Assembly (NCBI RefSeq): GCF_026723825.1
Contig: NZ_CP113519.1
Coordinates: forward strand, 1-64,000
Source of the DNA: Pseudomonas sp. GOM7
GTDB lineage: Bacteria; Pseudomonadota; Gammaproteobacteria; Pseudomonadales; Pseudomonadaceae
Length of the DNA: 64,000 nt
Reading direction: 5' to 3'
Shown here: positions 19,841 through 29,570 of the stretch, one piece after another
Layout: every line of letters begins with the position of its first letter
Position numbering within the stretch: position 1 is the first letter of the stretch
Translations under genes and position numbers: made by a program
Notes under the pieces: generated by a model
The model's input: only the letters and a program-made list of their open reading frames with translations
The model's database searches: none
What the model was told of the DNA's origin: nothing

Positions 19841-22477
19841 ATGAGTCGAGCGGTACCTGAAGTTCCCCTGGACGGTGTGCAAGCACCCAACCTTCTCCCC
19901 CCTTCTTCCCCTAGCTGGCTACAACGCAACCGCCACCTGCTTGGCCTTTGCCTGTCGCTGCTGTTGTTCGGCCTGGCGCTGGTGGCCTGCTGGCACCTGG
20001 TGCGTGACGTCAATCCCGATCAGGTGCACGACTCGCTGGCTGCCGTACCGCCGCAGGCGGTGTTCGGCGCTCTGCTGGCGACCGTGCTGGGCTTTCTGGT
20101 GATGCTGGCCTATGAGTGGTCGGCCAGCCGTTACGCCAATGTCAGTCTGCCGCCGTCGGTTTTGGCGATGGGCGGTTTCTGCGCCTTTGCCATCGGCAAT
20201 GCGGTGGGACTGTCGGCGTTGTCCGGCGGTTCGGTGCGTTACCGCCTGTATGGACGCAATGGTCTGGGTGCAGGCGATGTCGCGCGGATGAGCCTGTTCG
20301 CCAGTCTGTCGCTGGGTGCCAGCCTGCCGATCCTGGCGGCCTTGGCCGTGCTCTTCGATCCCGAGGATGCCTCGGCGGCGCTGCGTTTGCCGCAACCCGT
20401 GCTGGTGGGGCTGGCTTTGGCCGTATTGGCGGCAGCGCTGGCCGCGGTGTTGCTGATCAACCGCAAGCGTTTGCCGGAGCGCCCTGCGCCTGGCTGCTGG
20501 CAGGTGGATCTCGGCCGTTTCAGCCTGCGTCTGCCGGGCTTGCGCATGAGTCTGATGCAGTTGCTGATCAGCAGCCTGGATGTGCTGATCGCCGGCAGCG
20601 TGCTCTACCTGTTGCTGCCGCAGGCCCCCTCCTTCTCCAGTTTCATTCTGGTGTACATGCTGGCGCTGGCGGCGGGTGTGCTCAGCCATGTGCCGGGTGG
20701 GGTCGGGGTGTTCGAGGCCGTGCTGCTGGCAGCGTTCTCGTCGAGCATCGACTCGGCAGGGCTGGTGGCGGCCATGCTGCTCTACCGCCTGCTGTACGTG
20801 TTGCTGCCGCTGCTGGTGGCCGGCCTGCTGCTGCTGGCGGCCGAGGCCCGGCGCCTGTGGTTCCCGCGCCAGGTGGTGCGGGTCGCCAGCGGCATGGCGG
20901 TGCCGCTACTGGGCTTGCTGGTGTTCTGTGCGGGCGCGGTACTGCTGTTCTCCGGGGTAACGCCTGCCATGGATGAGCATCTGGAGGCCCTGGGCTTTCT
21001 CATGCCGCCACAGATGATCGCGGCCTCGCACCTGGCAGCCAGCCTGGTCGGCACGCTATGCCTGCTGTTGGCCCAGGGCCTGCGTCGGCGCCTGTCGGCA
21101 GCCTGGGTATTGACCCTGGTGCTGCTTTGCCTGGGCGTGGTGTTGTCGTTGCTCAAGGGTTTCGATTGGCTGGAAGCGCTGGCGCTGGCGTCCGTCGCCG
21201 GGTTGCTGGCGCTGTTTCGCCGCGAGTTCTACCGGCGTAGCCGGCTGATGGACGTGCCGGCTTCCGGCCTGGCACTGGCGGCGGCGATCGGGGTGATCGC
21301 TGCCTCGGTCTGGCTGTTGCTGTTCGCCTATCAGGATGTCAGCTACAGCCACCAGTTGTGGTGGCAGTTCGAGCTCGATGCCAATGCGCCGCGTGGCCTG
21401 CGTGCGGCCTTGGGCAGCACTCTGGTGCTGCTGGCCGTCTGTCTCACTTGGCTGCTGCGTGCCACGCCGCCGAGCATCAGCCTGCCGGACAGCGAAGCGT
21501 TGCTGCGCGCTCGCGCCATCGTCCAGGCGTCGCGTCAGCCGGAAGGTGGCCTGGCGCTCAGTGGCGACAAGGCGCTGCTGTTCCATCCCGATGGCGAAGC
21601 CTTCCTCATGTATGCCCGCCGTGGGCGTAGCCTGGTGGCTTTGTTCGATCCCATCGGCCCGCCGGCTGCACGGGCCGAACTGATCTGGCAGTTCCGCGAC
21701 CTGTGCGACCGTCACCATGCGCGCCCGGTGTTCTACCAGGTGCGTGCGGAGAACCTGCCCGGCTATATCGATATCGGCCTGACCGCGCTGAAGCTCGGCG
21801 AAGAGGCGCTGGTGGATCTGAAAACCTTCGACCTGGCCAGCAACGGCAAGGAGATGAAGGCCCTGCGCTACACCTGGAACCGTGGCCAGCGCGATGGCCT
21901 GAGCCTGGAATTCCATGCCCCTGGCGAGGTGCCGATGGATGAGCTGCAGGCCATCTCCGATGCCTGGCTACAAGGCAAGAACGTGCGCGAGAAAGGCTTC
22001 TCCCTGGGGCGTTTCAGCCCCGAGTACCTGGCGCATTTCCGTATCGTGGTGGTGCGCTTCGAGGGCCGCGCGGTGGCCTTCGCCAACCTGCTGGAATGCC
22101 AGACCCGCGCCGTGGCCAGCCTCGATCTGATGCGTGTGCTGCCGGATGCGCCGAAGTCGACCATGGAATTTCTCATGCTGGGCCTGATCCAGCAGTTCCA
22201 GAGCGAGGGCTACGCGCGCTTCAGCCTGGGCATGGTACCGTTGGCCGGCCTGCAGACACGCAAAGGCGCGCCGCTACCCTTGCGTCTGGGTGCGCTGGTG
22301 TTCGACCGTGGTGAAAACTTCTATAACTTCCAAGGCCTGCGCCGCTTCAAGGACAAGTTCCTGCCGCACTGGGAACCGCGTTACCTGGCCGTACCGGCCG
22401 GGCTCGATCCCTGGGTGGCGTTGGCCGATACCGCGACCTTGATCGCGGGTGGCCTGGGTGGACTGGTGAGGCGTTGA
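19841..22477 (+). CDS. mprF: Bifunctional aminoacyl-phosphatidylglycerol synthase/flippase MprF
   Basis: Membrane protein that transfers an aminoacyl group from tRNA to phosphatidylglycerol and flips the product, lowering surface charge and susceptibility to cationic peptides. The 878-residue length matches P. aeruginosa MprF (PA0920, which makes alanyl-PG). There are about 14 hydrophobic segments (residues 30-560) and then the cytosolic DUF2156 synthase domain (LSGDKALLFHPDGEAFLMY; FSLGMVPLAGL; FYNFQGLRRFKDKFLPHWEPRY). Start chosen at MSRAVPEVP; the extension back to 19691 overlaps the PilZ gene. The amino acid used is inferred by homology. Confidence 0.93.
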   Translation: MSRAVPEVPLDGVQAPNLLPPSSPSWLQRNRHLLGLCLSLLLFGLALVACWHLVRDVNPDQVHDSLAAVPPQAVFGALLATVLGFLVMLAYEWSASRYANVSLPPSVLAMGGFCAFAIGNAVGLSALSGGSVRYRLYGRNGLGAGDVARMSLFASLSLGASLPILAALAVLFDPEDASAALRLPQPVLVGLALAVLAAALAAVLLINRKRLPERPAPGCWQVDLGRFSLRLPGLRMSLMQLLISSLDVLIAGSVLYLLLPQAPSFSSFILVYMLALAAGVLSHVPGGVGVFEAVLLAAFSSSIDSAGLVAAMLLYRLLYVLLPLLVAGLLLLAAEARRLWFPRQVVRVASGMAVPLLGLLVFCAGAVLLFSGVTPAMDEHLEALGFLMPPQMIAASHLAASLVGTLCLLLAQGLRRRLSAAWVLTLVLLCLGVVLSLLKGFDWLEALALASVAGLLALFRREFYRRSRLMDVPASGLALAAAIGVIAASVWLLLFAYQDVSYSHQLWWQFELDANAPRGLRAALGSTLVLLAVCLTWLLRATPPSISLPDSEALLRARAIVQASRQPEGGLALSGDKALLFHPDGEAFLMYARRGRSLVALFDPIGPPAARAELIWQFRDLCDRHHARPVFYQVRAENLPGYIDIGLTALKLGEEALVDLKTFDLASNGKEMKALRYTWNRGQRDGLSLEFHAPGEVPMDELQAISDAWLQGKNVREKGFSLGRFSPEYLAHFRIVVVRFEGRAVAFANLLECQTRAVASLDLMRVLPDAPKSTMEFLMLGLIQQFQSEGYARFSLGMVPLAGLQTRKGAPLPLRLGALVFDRGENFYNFQGLRRFKDKFLPHWEPRYLAVPAGLDPWVALADTATLIAGGLGGLVRR

Positions 22478-22478
22478 C

Positions 22479-23732
22479 ATGAGCAAGACGACAAGGACGC
22501 TGGGCGGCCTGTTGCTGATCGCGGCACTGGCTGCTGGGGCATTCATCTGGTGGTGGTCAATGCATGCCGTGCCGCACCTGCAGACGGTACAGGTGCAAGG
22601 CACGCCCGCCCAGTTGGTGAGCCAGGGCTCGGCCCAGCAGCGTGTGCTGCTGATCGCGCCGGCTGATCAGACACTGGATGACGCGACGCTGCGTCGTCTC
22701 GCTGAGGTAGGCGATCTGCGCTTGCTGCAACTGCCTTTCTCGGGCGGCGATTGCGCCGCTCAGCAACGCCTGATCGAGCAGGCGAGCGAGACGCTCGGCG
22801 GCACGCCGACCCTGGTGGCCGGCATCGGCCCGGCAGCGGCCACGGCCTGGCGCTGGCTGGCCGAACAAAGCGACGACCGAGTTCAGGCGCTGTCGGTGGG
22901 CTTCGATCTGGCAAAGCCCGATTGCGCCGAGCCGCTGCCACAAAAGGCGGCGCACGGCCACTGGGTGGCCCTGTGGAATGACAATCCGGGTGACGACAAC
23001 GCCCGCTTCCTGCGCGAGCAGGCCAATGGCGAGCCGCGTATCGGCAGCCTGGGCGCGCCCTTGCCGGCCCTGCTGGCCGATCAGTTGCAGCACATGCTGG
23101 CCGGTCAGGGCGCCGCGATGCCGGTGATCGAACACCCTTCCGCTCAGCCGGCCGATACCCTCACCCTGTTCTATTCCGGTGATGGCGGCTGGCGTGACCT
23201 CGACCGCGCCTCGGCCGAGCACATGGCCGCTGCTGGTTACCCGGTGGTGGGCATCGACACCCTGCGTTACTACTGGCAGCACAAGAGTCCGGAACAGAGC
23301 GCTGCCGACCTGTCGCGGCTGATGCAGCAGTATCGCGAAAAATGGCATATCAAGCGCTTCGTCCTGGCCGGTTATTCCTTCGGCGCCGACGTGCTGCCGG
23401 CCATCTACAACCGCCTGCCGGCCAGCGACCAACAGCAGGTGGACGCCATCCTGTTGCTAGCCTTCGCCCGCAGCGGCAGCTTCGAGATCGCCGTCAGTGG
23501 CTGGCTCGGCAAGGATGGCGCGGAAGCCCCGACCGGCCCGGAAATGCAGCGCCTGCCGCCGGCCAAGGTGCTGTGCATCTACGGCAGCGAAGAGGCGCCA
23601 GACAGCGGTTGCACGGCACCGGGCGCCGTGGGCGAGCGCCTGGAAATCACCGGCGGTCACCACTTCGATGAAGACTACGCCGCGCTGGCGCAGAAGATGC
23701 TGGCGGCGATCAAGGCGCGCCAGCAGCCCTGA
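22479..23732 (+). CDS. VirJ/AcvB-family periplasmic hydrolase (aminoacyl-PG hydrolase candidate)
   Basis: 417 residues with an N-terminal signal anchor (LGGLLLIAALAAGAFIWWW) and an alpha/beta-hydrolase domain in the C-terminal half. Its nucleophile elbow is GYSFGAD, with late Asp and His (GGHHFDEDY). It starts one base after the mprF stop. In P. aeruginosa the equivalent gene PA0919 follows mprF and encodes a periplasmic alanyl-PG hydrolase. The same pairing here implies synthesis and turnover of the modified lipid from one operon. Confidence 0.88.
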   Translation: MSKTTRTLGGLLLIAALAAGAFIWWWSMHAVPHLQTVQVQGTPAQLVSQGSAQQRVLLIAPADQTLDDATLRRLAEVGDLRLLQLPFSGGDCAAQQRLIEQASETLGGTPTLVAGIGPAAATAWRWLAEQSDDRVQALSVGFDLAKPDCAEPLPQKAAHGHWVALWNDNPGDDNARFLREQANGEPRIGSLGAPLPALLADQLQHMLAGQGAAMPVIEHPSAQPADTLTLFYSGDGGWRDLDRASAEHMAAAGYPVVGIDTLRYYWQHKSPEQSAADLSRLMQQYREKWHIKRFVLAGYSFGADVLPAIYNRLPASDQQQVDAILLLAFARSGSFEIAVSGWLGKDGAEAPTGPEMQRLPPAKVLCIYGSEEAPDSGCTAPGAVGERLEITGGHHFDEDYAALAQKMLAAIKARQQP

Positions 23733-23909
23733 ATGACGCTACGGACGGGCACCTGCGCAGGTAACCGTTCGTCGGTCAGCCATGGTCGAAAATGAACCCT
23801 GAGCAGTCATCGACAGTCCGTCCTCCTGATGGATTGGATGCCTTTTTCGATGCAACGCCATGATTTGGAAGGGAATCCGAACATAGGCCGCTGACCAGGG
23901 TTACTGGGT

Positions 23910-24422
23910 TTGAACAAGATTGTCATGTCACTTTGTCTTGGAGGCGCTCTTCTGTTCGGGATTTGTGCCGAAGCCTCCGCCACCTTTCGTATTCAGGTCA
24001 TTCCTGCCACCGTCGCCAGCAAGCACGTCGAACCGACGCCGACCCGTGAGGTGATCGACCGCGCTCTTGGCGCTCTGGGCAAACCCTACCGTTGGGGCGG
24101 CGCCAGCCCCAAGCAGGGCTTCGATTGCAGCGGGTTGGTGCAATATGCCTTCCAGCCGCTGGAGGATCTCGATCTGCCACGTACCTCGCATGCGTTGTCG
24201 CGCGTGGATGCGCCCTCGGTCGAGCGCCACGATCTGCAACCGGGCGACCTGCTGTTCTTCCGCATCCGTAGCCGTTCGGTCGATCACGTCGCCATCTACC
24301 TGGGCCAAGGGCGCTTCATTCACGCGCCGCGTCGTGGCGCCAACGTGCGTATCGATCGCCTCAACACGCCGTACTGGAAGCGCCATTTCCAACTGGCCAA
24401 ACGCGTGGTTCCGGAAGCCTGA
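23910..24422 (+). CDS. NlpC/P60-family cell-wall peptidase
   Basis: 170 residues with a signal peptide ending near GICAEASA and a C-terminal NlpC/P60 domain. The catalytic Cys is in FDCSGLVQYAF (near 72) and a His in DHVAIYLG (near 125); a further His is in RFIHAPRRG. These enzymes cut peptide bonds in peptidoglycan stems. I list the TTG start because it gives a normal basic signal peptide (MNKIV...) with AGGG upstream; an ATG at 23925 is the alternative. The 177 bases before it show nothing notable. Confidence 0.88.
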   Translation: MNKIVMSLCLGGALLFGICAEASATFRIQVIPATVASKHVEPTPTREVIDRALGALGKPYRWGGASPKQGFDCSGLVQYAFQPLEDLDLPRTSHALSRVDAPSVERHDLQPGDLLFFRIRSRSVDHVAIYLGQGRFIHAPRRGANVRIDRLNTPYWKRHFQLAKRVVPEA

Positions 24423-24518
24423 GTTGCCGATGAGTGGCAGCCAGGCCGTCGCCAAGAACCTATCTCCAGGGTCAAGATCACGCTAGAATGCGCGCCGCTC
24501 GTGGCCATGTCGGCTGCG

Positions 24519-24555
24519 GCAGTGGGTTCCCTCACCCCACTCTACGAAAAAGGAC
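24519..24555 (+). promoter_or_regulatory. preQ1-I-like riboswitch, translational
   Basis: Stem AGTGGG/CCCACT (24521-24526 with 24536-24541) closes a loop TTCCCTCAC, followed by the A-rich tail CTACGAAAAAGGA. This is the preQ1-I layout: short hairpin, loop ending in C before a CCC run, and a tail whose GG can pair back to the CC as a pseudoknot. The AGGA is also the Shine-Dalgarno of the downstream gene, 7 bases from its ATG, so ligand binding would mask it. A -10-like TAGAAT lies at 24483-24488. Class members commonly control this transporter family. Confidence 0.75.
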
Positions 24556-24561
24556 ATCGAC

Positions 24562-25212
24562 ATGACCCTGATTCCCGCGTCGGTCAGTCGGCCCGTGCTG
24601 GCCGGCCTGATCGCCTTCCATATCCTCATCATCATCGCCAGCAACTACCTGGTGCAGCTACCGATCACCCTGTTCGGTTGGCACACCACCTGGGGCGCGT
24701 TCAGCTTCCCGTTCATCTTCCTGGCCACCGACCTCACCGTGCGCCTGATCGGCAAGCATGCCGCGCGCGTGGTGATCGCCCGCGTCATGTTGCCGGCGCT
24801 GGTGGCTTCCTACGTGGTGTCGGTGCTGTTCCATGAGGGCATCTTCGGTGGCCTGGCGGCGCTGGGCGAGTTCAACCTGTTCGTCTTCCGCATTGCCGTG
24901 GCCAGCTTCCTCGCCTACGCCTTCGGCCAGTTGCTGGACATCCAGGTGTTCGATCGCCTGCGCAAGATGCGCCAGTGGTGGATTGCACCGACCGCCTCGA
25001 CCATCTTCGGCAACCTGCTGGATACCTTCCTGTTCTTCTCGGTGGCCTTCTGGCACAGCGACGATCCGTTCATGGCGGCCAACTGGGTGGAGATCGCCAC
25101 GGTGGATTACGTGATCAAGCTGGCCATCAGCCTGATGCTGTTCGTGCCGCTGTACGGCATGCTGCTCAGCGCCATCGTGCGGGCTTTGCCACAGCGCACC
25201 GCTACCGCCTGA
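24562..25212 (+). CDS. Queuosine precursor transporter, YhhQ family
   Basis: 216-residue inner-membrane protein with about six hydrophobic helices of the COG1738/YhhQ family, which imports preQ0/preQ1 for synthesis of the tRNA base queuosine. Diagnostic: SFPFIFLATDLTVRLIGKHAAR near the N-terminus and GNLLDTFLFFSVAFW in the middle. Regulation by the riboswitch immediately upstream agrees with the function. Single gene; a REP-like repeat follows. Confidence 0.92.
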   Translation: MTLIPASVSRPVLAGLIAFHILIIIASNYLVQLPITLFGWHTTWGAFSFPFIFLATDLTVRLIGKHAARVVIARVMLPALVASYVVSVLFHEGIFGGLAALGEFNLFVFRIAVASFLAYAFGQLLDIQVFDRLRKMRQWWIAPTASTIFGNLLDTFLFFSVAFWHSDDPFMAANWVEIATVDYVIKLAISLMLFVPLYGMLLSAIVRALPQRTATA

Positions 25213-25228
25213 GTCGCATCGTAAACGC

Positions 25229-25291
25229 CGTAGCCCGGCTGCAATCGGGGAACAGACTGCAGAAATTTTCCCGGATTGCATCCGGGCTACG
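25229..25291. repeat. REP-like inverted repeat (gtagcccgg family)
   Basis: CGTAGCCCGGCTGCAATCGG and CCGGATTGCATCCGGGCTAC face each other around a short spacer. A second copy is at 35319-35377 and a degenerate half is near 32460. Confidence 0.8.
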
Positions 25292-25327
25292 CAGCTACGA
25301 GGCAGCACCGAGCTTGTGGGAGGGGCT

Positions 25328-25654
25328 TTAGCCGCGATTGCTCGCCGGCTTGTCCAGTTTGCGCAGGAACACGTTCATTTCCTTCTCGGCCTGCTTGTCG
25401 CCCTTGGCCTGTGCCGCAGCAATGCCCTGCTGCCAGGCCTGGCGTGCGCCATCCTGGTCGCCTTCGGCCTGCAATGCCTTGCCCAGCAGCTTCCAGGCGG
25501 CAGAGTAGCTTGGATCGAACTCGACGCAGCGCTGCAGATGCTCGGCAGCCTGCGCGGCGTCGCCGGCATCCAGATGGCCCTTGCCCAGGCCGAAACGTAG
25601 CAGGGCATTGTCCATGCCCTTGGCCAGCATCTTTTGCAGTGCTTCGGTGCTCAT
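25328..25654 (-). CDS. TPR-repeat protein
   Basis: A 108-residue small protein with two to three tetratricopeptide units (ALLRFGLGKGHLDAGDAAQA; PSYSAAWKLLGKALQAEGD; ARQAWQQGIAAAQAKGD) and a basic tail. No signal peptide. TPRs mediate protein contacts; no partner is evident. It corresponds to the small gene beside trkA in P. aeruginosa (PA0015). Confidence 0.82.
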   Translation of the reverse strand: MSTEALQKMLAKGMDNALLRFGLGKGHLDAGDAAQAAEHLQRCVEFDPSYSAAWKLLGKALQAEGDQDGARQAWQQGIAAAQAKGDKQAEKEMNVFLRKLDKPASNRG

Positions 25655-25677
25655 GGGTGGGCCTCCTTCGTCGGCCA

Positions 25678-25745
25678 GCTACAAGCGGCAAGCCTCAAGC
25701 TGCAAGAACGCTCACTTGCGGCTCGAAGCTTGTGGCTTGCCGCTC
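25678..25745. repeat. REP-like inverted repeat (caagct family)
   Basis: GCGGCAAGCCTCAAGCTGC and GGCTCGAAGCTTGTGGCTTG form an imperfect dyad between the TPR gene and trkA, just touching the trkA stop codon. Confidence 0.75.
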
Positions 25746-27117
25746 AAAAGAACGTTAACCCCGCCTGGAACAGACGCTCGACGTCGCGGATGTACTTCTT
25801 GTCCACCAGGAACAGGATCACGTGGTCGCCGGACTCGATCAGCGTGTCGTCGTGGGCGATCAGTACTTCCTCGTCGCGGATGATGGCGCCGATGGTGGTG
25901 CCCGGCGGCAGGGCGATAGCGCCGATCATGCGGCCGATCACCTTGCTCGACTTGGCATCGCCATGGGCGATCACCTCCAATGCCTCCGCCGCGCCACGGC
26001 GCAGGCTGTGCACGCTTTCGATATCGCCACGGCGCACGTGAGTGAGCAGGGTGCCGATGGTGGCGAGCTGCGGGCTGATGGCGATGTCGATCTCGCCGCC
26101 CTGCACCAGATCCACGTAGGCCGGGTTGTTGATGATGGTCATGACCTTGCGTGCGCCCAGACGCTTGGCCAGCAAGGACGACATGATGTTGGCCTCGTCG
26201 TCGTTGGTCAGGGCCAGGAAGATGTCGGCGTCGCTGATGTTCTCTTCCACCAGCAGATCCTTGTCCGAGGCGCTGCCTTGCAACACGATGGTGCTTTCCA
26301 GGTTCTCCGAAAGGTAGCGGCAACGGGCCGGGTTCATCTCGATGATCTTCACCTGATAGCGGCTTTCGATGGCTTCGGCCAGGCGCTCGCCGATATGCCC
26401 GCCGCCAGCGATCACCACCTTCTTGTAGCTGTCCTCGAGGCGGCGCATCTCGCTCATCACCGCGCGGATGTGTGCCTTGGCGGCGATGAAGAACACCTCG
26501 TCATCGGCTTCGATGACGGTATCGCCCTGCGGCATGATCGGCCGGTTGCGGCGGAAGATGGCGGCCACGCGGGTGTCCACGGTGGGCATGTGGGCGCGAA
26601 GCTGGCGCAGTTGCTGGCCCACCAGCGGGCCGCCGTAGTAGGCCTTGACCGCCACCAACTGGGCCTTGCCTTCGGCGAAGTCGATCACCTGCAGGGCGCC
26701 GGGATACTCGATCAGGCGCTTGATGTAGTTGGTCACCACCTGCTCGGGGCTGATCAACACGTCGACCGGGATCGCCTCGTTGTCGAACAGCGCCTCGCGG
26801 GTCAGATAAGCCGATTCGCGCACCCGGGCGATGCGTGTCGGGGTGTGGAACAGGGTATAGGCCACCTGGCAGGCGATCATGTTGACTTCATCGCTGTTGG
26901 TCACCGCCACCAGCATGTCGGCGTCGTCGGCACCGGCCTGGCGCAGCACGGTGGGGAAGGAACCCTTGCCCTGCACGGTGCGGATGTCCAGGCGGTCGCC
27001 GAGGTCGCGCAGGCGGTCGCCATCGGTGTCGACCACGGTGATGTCGTTGGCTTCGCTGGCCAGGTGTTCGGCCAGGGTGCCGCCTACCTGGCCGGCGCCG
27101 AGAATGATGATTTTCAC
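25744..27117 (-). CDS. trkA: Trk potassium uptake system NAD-binding protein TrkA
   Basis: Peripheral regulator of the TrkH/TrkG K+ channels. 457 residues, equal to P. aeruginosa TrkA, from a GTG start ([19 protein letters not shown]) with GGAG eight bases upstream; a long in-frame extension into rsmB is rejected. Two RCK modules each have a Rossmann motif (GAGQVGG near 7; [11 protein letters not shown] near 240) and a following RCK-C domain. It starts 12 bases from the rsmB stop, in the operon def-fmt-rsmB-trkA. Confidence 0.96.
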   Translation of the reverse strand: MKIIILGAGQVGGTLAEHLASEANDITVVDTDGDRLRDLGDRLDIRTVQGKGSFPTVLRQAGADDADMLVAVTNSDEVNMIACQVAYTLFHTPTRIARVRESAYLTREALFDNEAIPVDVLISPEQVVTNYIKRLIEYPGALQVIDFAEGKAQLVAVKAYYGGPLVGQQLRQLRAHMPTVDTRVAAIFRRNRPIMPQGDTVIEADDEVFFIAAKAHIRAVMSEMRRLEDSYKKVVIAGGGHIGERLAEAIESRYQVKIIEMNPARCRYLSENLESTIVLQGSASDKDLLVEENISDADIFLALTNDDEANIMSSLLAKRLGARKVMTIINNPAYVDLVQGGEIDIAISPQLATIGTLLTHVRRGDIESVHSLRRGAAEALEVIAHGDAKSSKVIGRMIGAIALPPGTTIGAIIRDEEVLIAHDDTLIESGDHVILFLVDKKYIRDVERLFQAGLTFF

Positions 27118-27128
27118 TGATCGCTCCG

Positions 27129-28442
27129 TTAGCCGTGGGTCGTCACGGCAGTCTTCAACAGCTTGGCATAGTAGAAGCCGTCGTGGCCGTCCACCTGCGG
27201 CAACAACTGGCGGCCGTGGCCTGGCTGCAGGCCGAATTCGCCGGTGATTGCCACTTCTTGTGCATCCGCGGTGCGAGCGAGAAAGGCGGCGATGGTCTCG
27301 CTGTTTTCCGTCGGCAGCACCGAGCAGGTGGCGTAGAGCAGGATGCCGCCGGGCGCCAGGGTTGGCCACAGGGCATCGAGCAGTTCGCCCTGCAGTTGCG
27401 CCAGGGCGGGAATGTCCTCGGGCTGACGGGTCAGCTTGATGTCCGGGTGGCGACGGATCACGCCGGTGGCCGAGCAGGGCGCATCGAGCAGGATGCGCTG
27501 GAATGGCTGGCCATCCCACCAGGCAGCGGTGTCGCGACCATCGGCGGCGATCAGGGTGGCTTCGAGGCGCAGGCGCTTGAGGTTCTCGCGCACACGCACC
27601 AGACGCTTGGCTTCCAGATCCACGGCAACCACCTCGCTTAAGCCCGGCTCGACCTCCAGCAGGTGGCAGGTCTTGCCGCCCGGTGCGGCGCAGGCGTCCA
27701 GCACGCGTTGGCCGGGTGCCAGTTCGAGCAGTTCTGCGGCCAGTTGCGCGGCTTCGTCCTGCACGCTGACGCGGCCTTCCTTGAAGCCCGGCAAAGTGGT
27801 CACGTCGCAAGGCTGCAGCAGGCGCACGCCATCGCAGCTAAAGGTGCAAGGCTCGGCAGCGATGCCGGCGTTGTGCAGCTCTGCGAGATAGGCGTCACGG
27901 CTGCCATGGCGACGATTGACTCGCAGGATCAGCGGCGGATGGGCGTTGTTGGCGGCACAGATGACCTGCCAGTGCTCGTGCCAGTGCGCCTTGAGCGCCT
28001 TCTGCAGCCAGCGTGGATGCGCGGTGTGCAGCACCGGGTCGCGATCCAATTCGGTGAACAGGGCTTCGTGCTCGCGCTGGGCGCGGCGCAGTACGGCGTT
28101 GAGCAGGCCCTTGGCCCATGGCTTCTTCAGCGCGCCGGCGCAGCCGACCGTTTCGCCGATGGCGGCGTGCTCGGGGATACGGCTGTGCAGCAACTGGTAG
28201 AGGCCGATCAGCAGCAGCGCTTCCACGTCCTTGTCGGCGGCCTTGAAGGGTTTTTCCAGCAGCTTCTCGGCCAGCAGTTGCAGGCGTGGCTGCCAGCGCG
28301 CAGCGCCAAAGGCCAGATCCTGCGCCAGGGCGCGGTCATGGTGTTCGACCTTATCCAGTTGCGGCGGCAGGCTGCTACCCAGCGAGGCCTTGCCGGAGAG
28401 CACGGCGCTCAGAGCGCGGGCGGCGGCCAGGCGCGGGTTCAT
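27129..28442 (-). CDS. rsmB: 16S rRNA (cytosine(967)-C(5))-methyltransferase
   Basis: 437-residue SAM-dependent RNA m5C methyltransferase (Sun/Fmu). An N-terminal NusB-like RNA-binding domain ([14 protein letters not shown]...) is followed by the methyltransferase with [15 protein letters not shown], the [17 protein letters not shown] cysteine motif and the catalytic-Cys motif [13 protein letters not shown]. The ATG overlaps the fmt stop by four bases. Confidence 0.96.
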   Translation of the reverse strand: MNPRLAAARALSAVLSGKASLGSSLPPQLDKVEHHDRALAQDLAFGAARWQPRLQLLAEKLLEKPFKAADKDVEALLLIGLYQLLHSRIPEHAAIGETVGCAGALKKPWAKGLLNAVLRRAQREHEALFTELDRDPVLHTAHPRWLQKALKAHWHEHWQVICAANNAHPPLILRVNRRHGSRDAYLAELHNAGIAAEPCTFSCDGVRLLQPCDVTTLPGFKEGRVSVQDEAAQLAAELLELAPGQRVLDACAAPGGKTCHLLEVEPGLSEVVAVDLEAKRLVRVRENLKRLRLEATLIAADGRDTAAWWDGQPFQRILLDAPCSATGVIRRHPDIKLTRQPEDIPALAQLQGELLDALWPTLAPGGILLYATCSVLPTENSETIAAFLARTADAQEVAITGEFGLQPGHGRQLLPQVDGHDGFYYAKLLKTAVTTHG

Positions 28443-29371
28443 TGGCCGAGCACCAGGCCAGGCGCGAACTGCTCGCGGCGGCTGTTGTACAGATCGGCGA
28501 AGGCCAGCGGCTTGCCGCCAGGCAGTTGCAGGCGGGTCAGGCGCAGTGCGCCTTCGCCGCAGGCCACGGTCAGGCCGTTCTTGTCGGCGGCGAGGATGGT
28601 GCCCGGCGCGCCCTTGCCTTCGCCGATCTCGGCGGCATGCACTTTCAGGGCATCGCCACCCAGCGTGGTGTGGCAGATTGGCCAGGGGTGGAAGGCGCGG
28701 ATCAGGCGCTCCAGCTCGAAGGCTGGACGCTCGAAGTCGAGGCGCGCTTCGTCCTTGCTGAGCTTGTGTGCGTAATTGGCCTGGGAATCGTCCTGCACTT
28801 CGCCCTTCAGCGTACCGCGGGACAGGCCATCGATGGCGGCAAGCACCGCCTGCGGGCCGAGCTGGGCCAGACGATCATGCAGGCTGCCACCCGTGTCGCT
28901 GGCGCTGATCGGTGTGCTGACCTTGAGCAGCATCGGCCCGGTGTCCAGGCCGGCTTCCATCTGCATCACGGTCACGCCGCTTTCACTGTCACCGGCCTGC
29001 ACCGCGCGCTGGATCGGCGCCGCGCCGCGCCAGCGCGGCAGCAGCGATGCGTGGCTGTTGATGCAGCCCAGGCGCGGGGTGTCGAGCACCGCTTGCGGCA
29101 GGATCAGGCCGTAGGCCACTACCACCATCAGGTCTGGCTCGAGCGCGGCCAGTTCGGCCTGCGCCTCTGCATTGCGCAGGCTGGCTGGTTGGTAGACCGG
29201 GATGCCGTGCTCGACGGCTAGCTGTTTGACCGGGCTGGGCATCAGCTTCTGGCCACGGCCGGCCGGGCGATCCGGCTGGGTGTAGACGGCAATGATTTGG
29301 TGCTGGCTGGCCAGCAGGGCCTTGAGGTGTTCGGCGGCGAATTCCGGGGTGCCGGCAAAGACGATACGCAT
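28439..29371 (-). CDS. fmt: Methionyl-tRNA formyltransferase
   Basis: Formylates initiator Met-tRNA using 10-formyl-tetrahydrofolate. From [16 protein letters not shown] (ATG with GGTGA eight bases upstream; a GTG five codons earlier is the alternative). The folate/catalytic motif [17 protein letters not shown] is present, and the C-terminal tRNA-binding domain is complete; 310 residues. Normally fmt directly follows def; here a 140-bp MITE-like repeat sits between them. Confidence 0.96.
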   Translation of the reverse strand: MRIVFAGTPEFAAEHLKALLASQHQIIAVYTQPDRPAGRGQKLMPSPVKQLAVEHGIPVYQPASLRNAEAQAELAALEPDLMVVVAYGLILPQAVLDTPRLGCINSHASLLPRWRGAAPIQRAVQAGDSESGVTVMQMEAGLDTGPMLLKVSTPISASDTGGSLHDRLAQLGPQAVLAAIDGLSRGTLKGEVQDDSQANYAHKLSKDEARLDFERPAFELERLIRAFHPWPICHTTLGGDALKVHAAEIGEGKGAPGTILAADKNGLTVACGEGALRLTRLQLPGGKPLAFADLYNSRREQFAPGLVLGQ

Positions 29372-29404
29372 GGGGGCAGTCACCAAAGAAAAAGGCTTGC
29401 CTGG

Positions 29405-29544
29405 CAGGTCACTTGGAAACTACTGCGCTCGGTTATGCTGCGTTGAAAACAGGCTCGGACTGCTCATTTACAGCTCGTAAACTCCGCGCCCTCGCCTGTT
29501 TTCGCCTTGCCTAACCTTCGCTCGTGACGTTTCCATGCGACCTG
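29405..29544. repeat. MITE-like element, copy 2 (short form)
   Basis: 140 bp bounded by CAGGTCACTTGGAAAC and, from the other end, CAGGTCGCATGGAAAC (14 of 16 match). The interior keeps GCTGCGTTGAAAACAGGCTC and CTGCTCATTTACAGCTCGTA, a shortened version of the core in copies 1 and 3. It is inserted between def and fmt. Confidence 0.72.
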
Positions 29545-29570
29545 CTACGCAAGCCTTTGGAATAAGTGAA

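Noticed and set aside
25822..27120. 432-codon open frame antisense to trkA
   Set aside because: It is a shadow of the TrkA frame; its His/Gln/Gly-rich translation has no recognisable domain.
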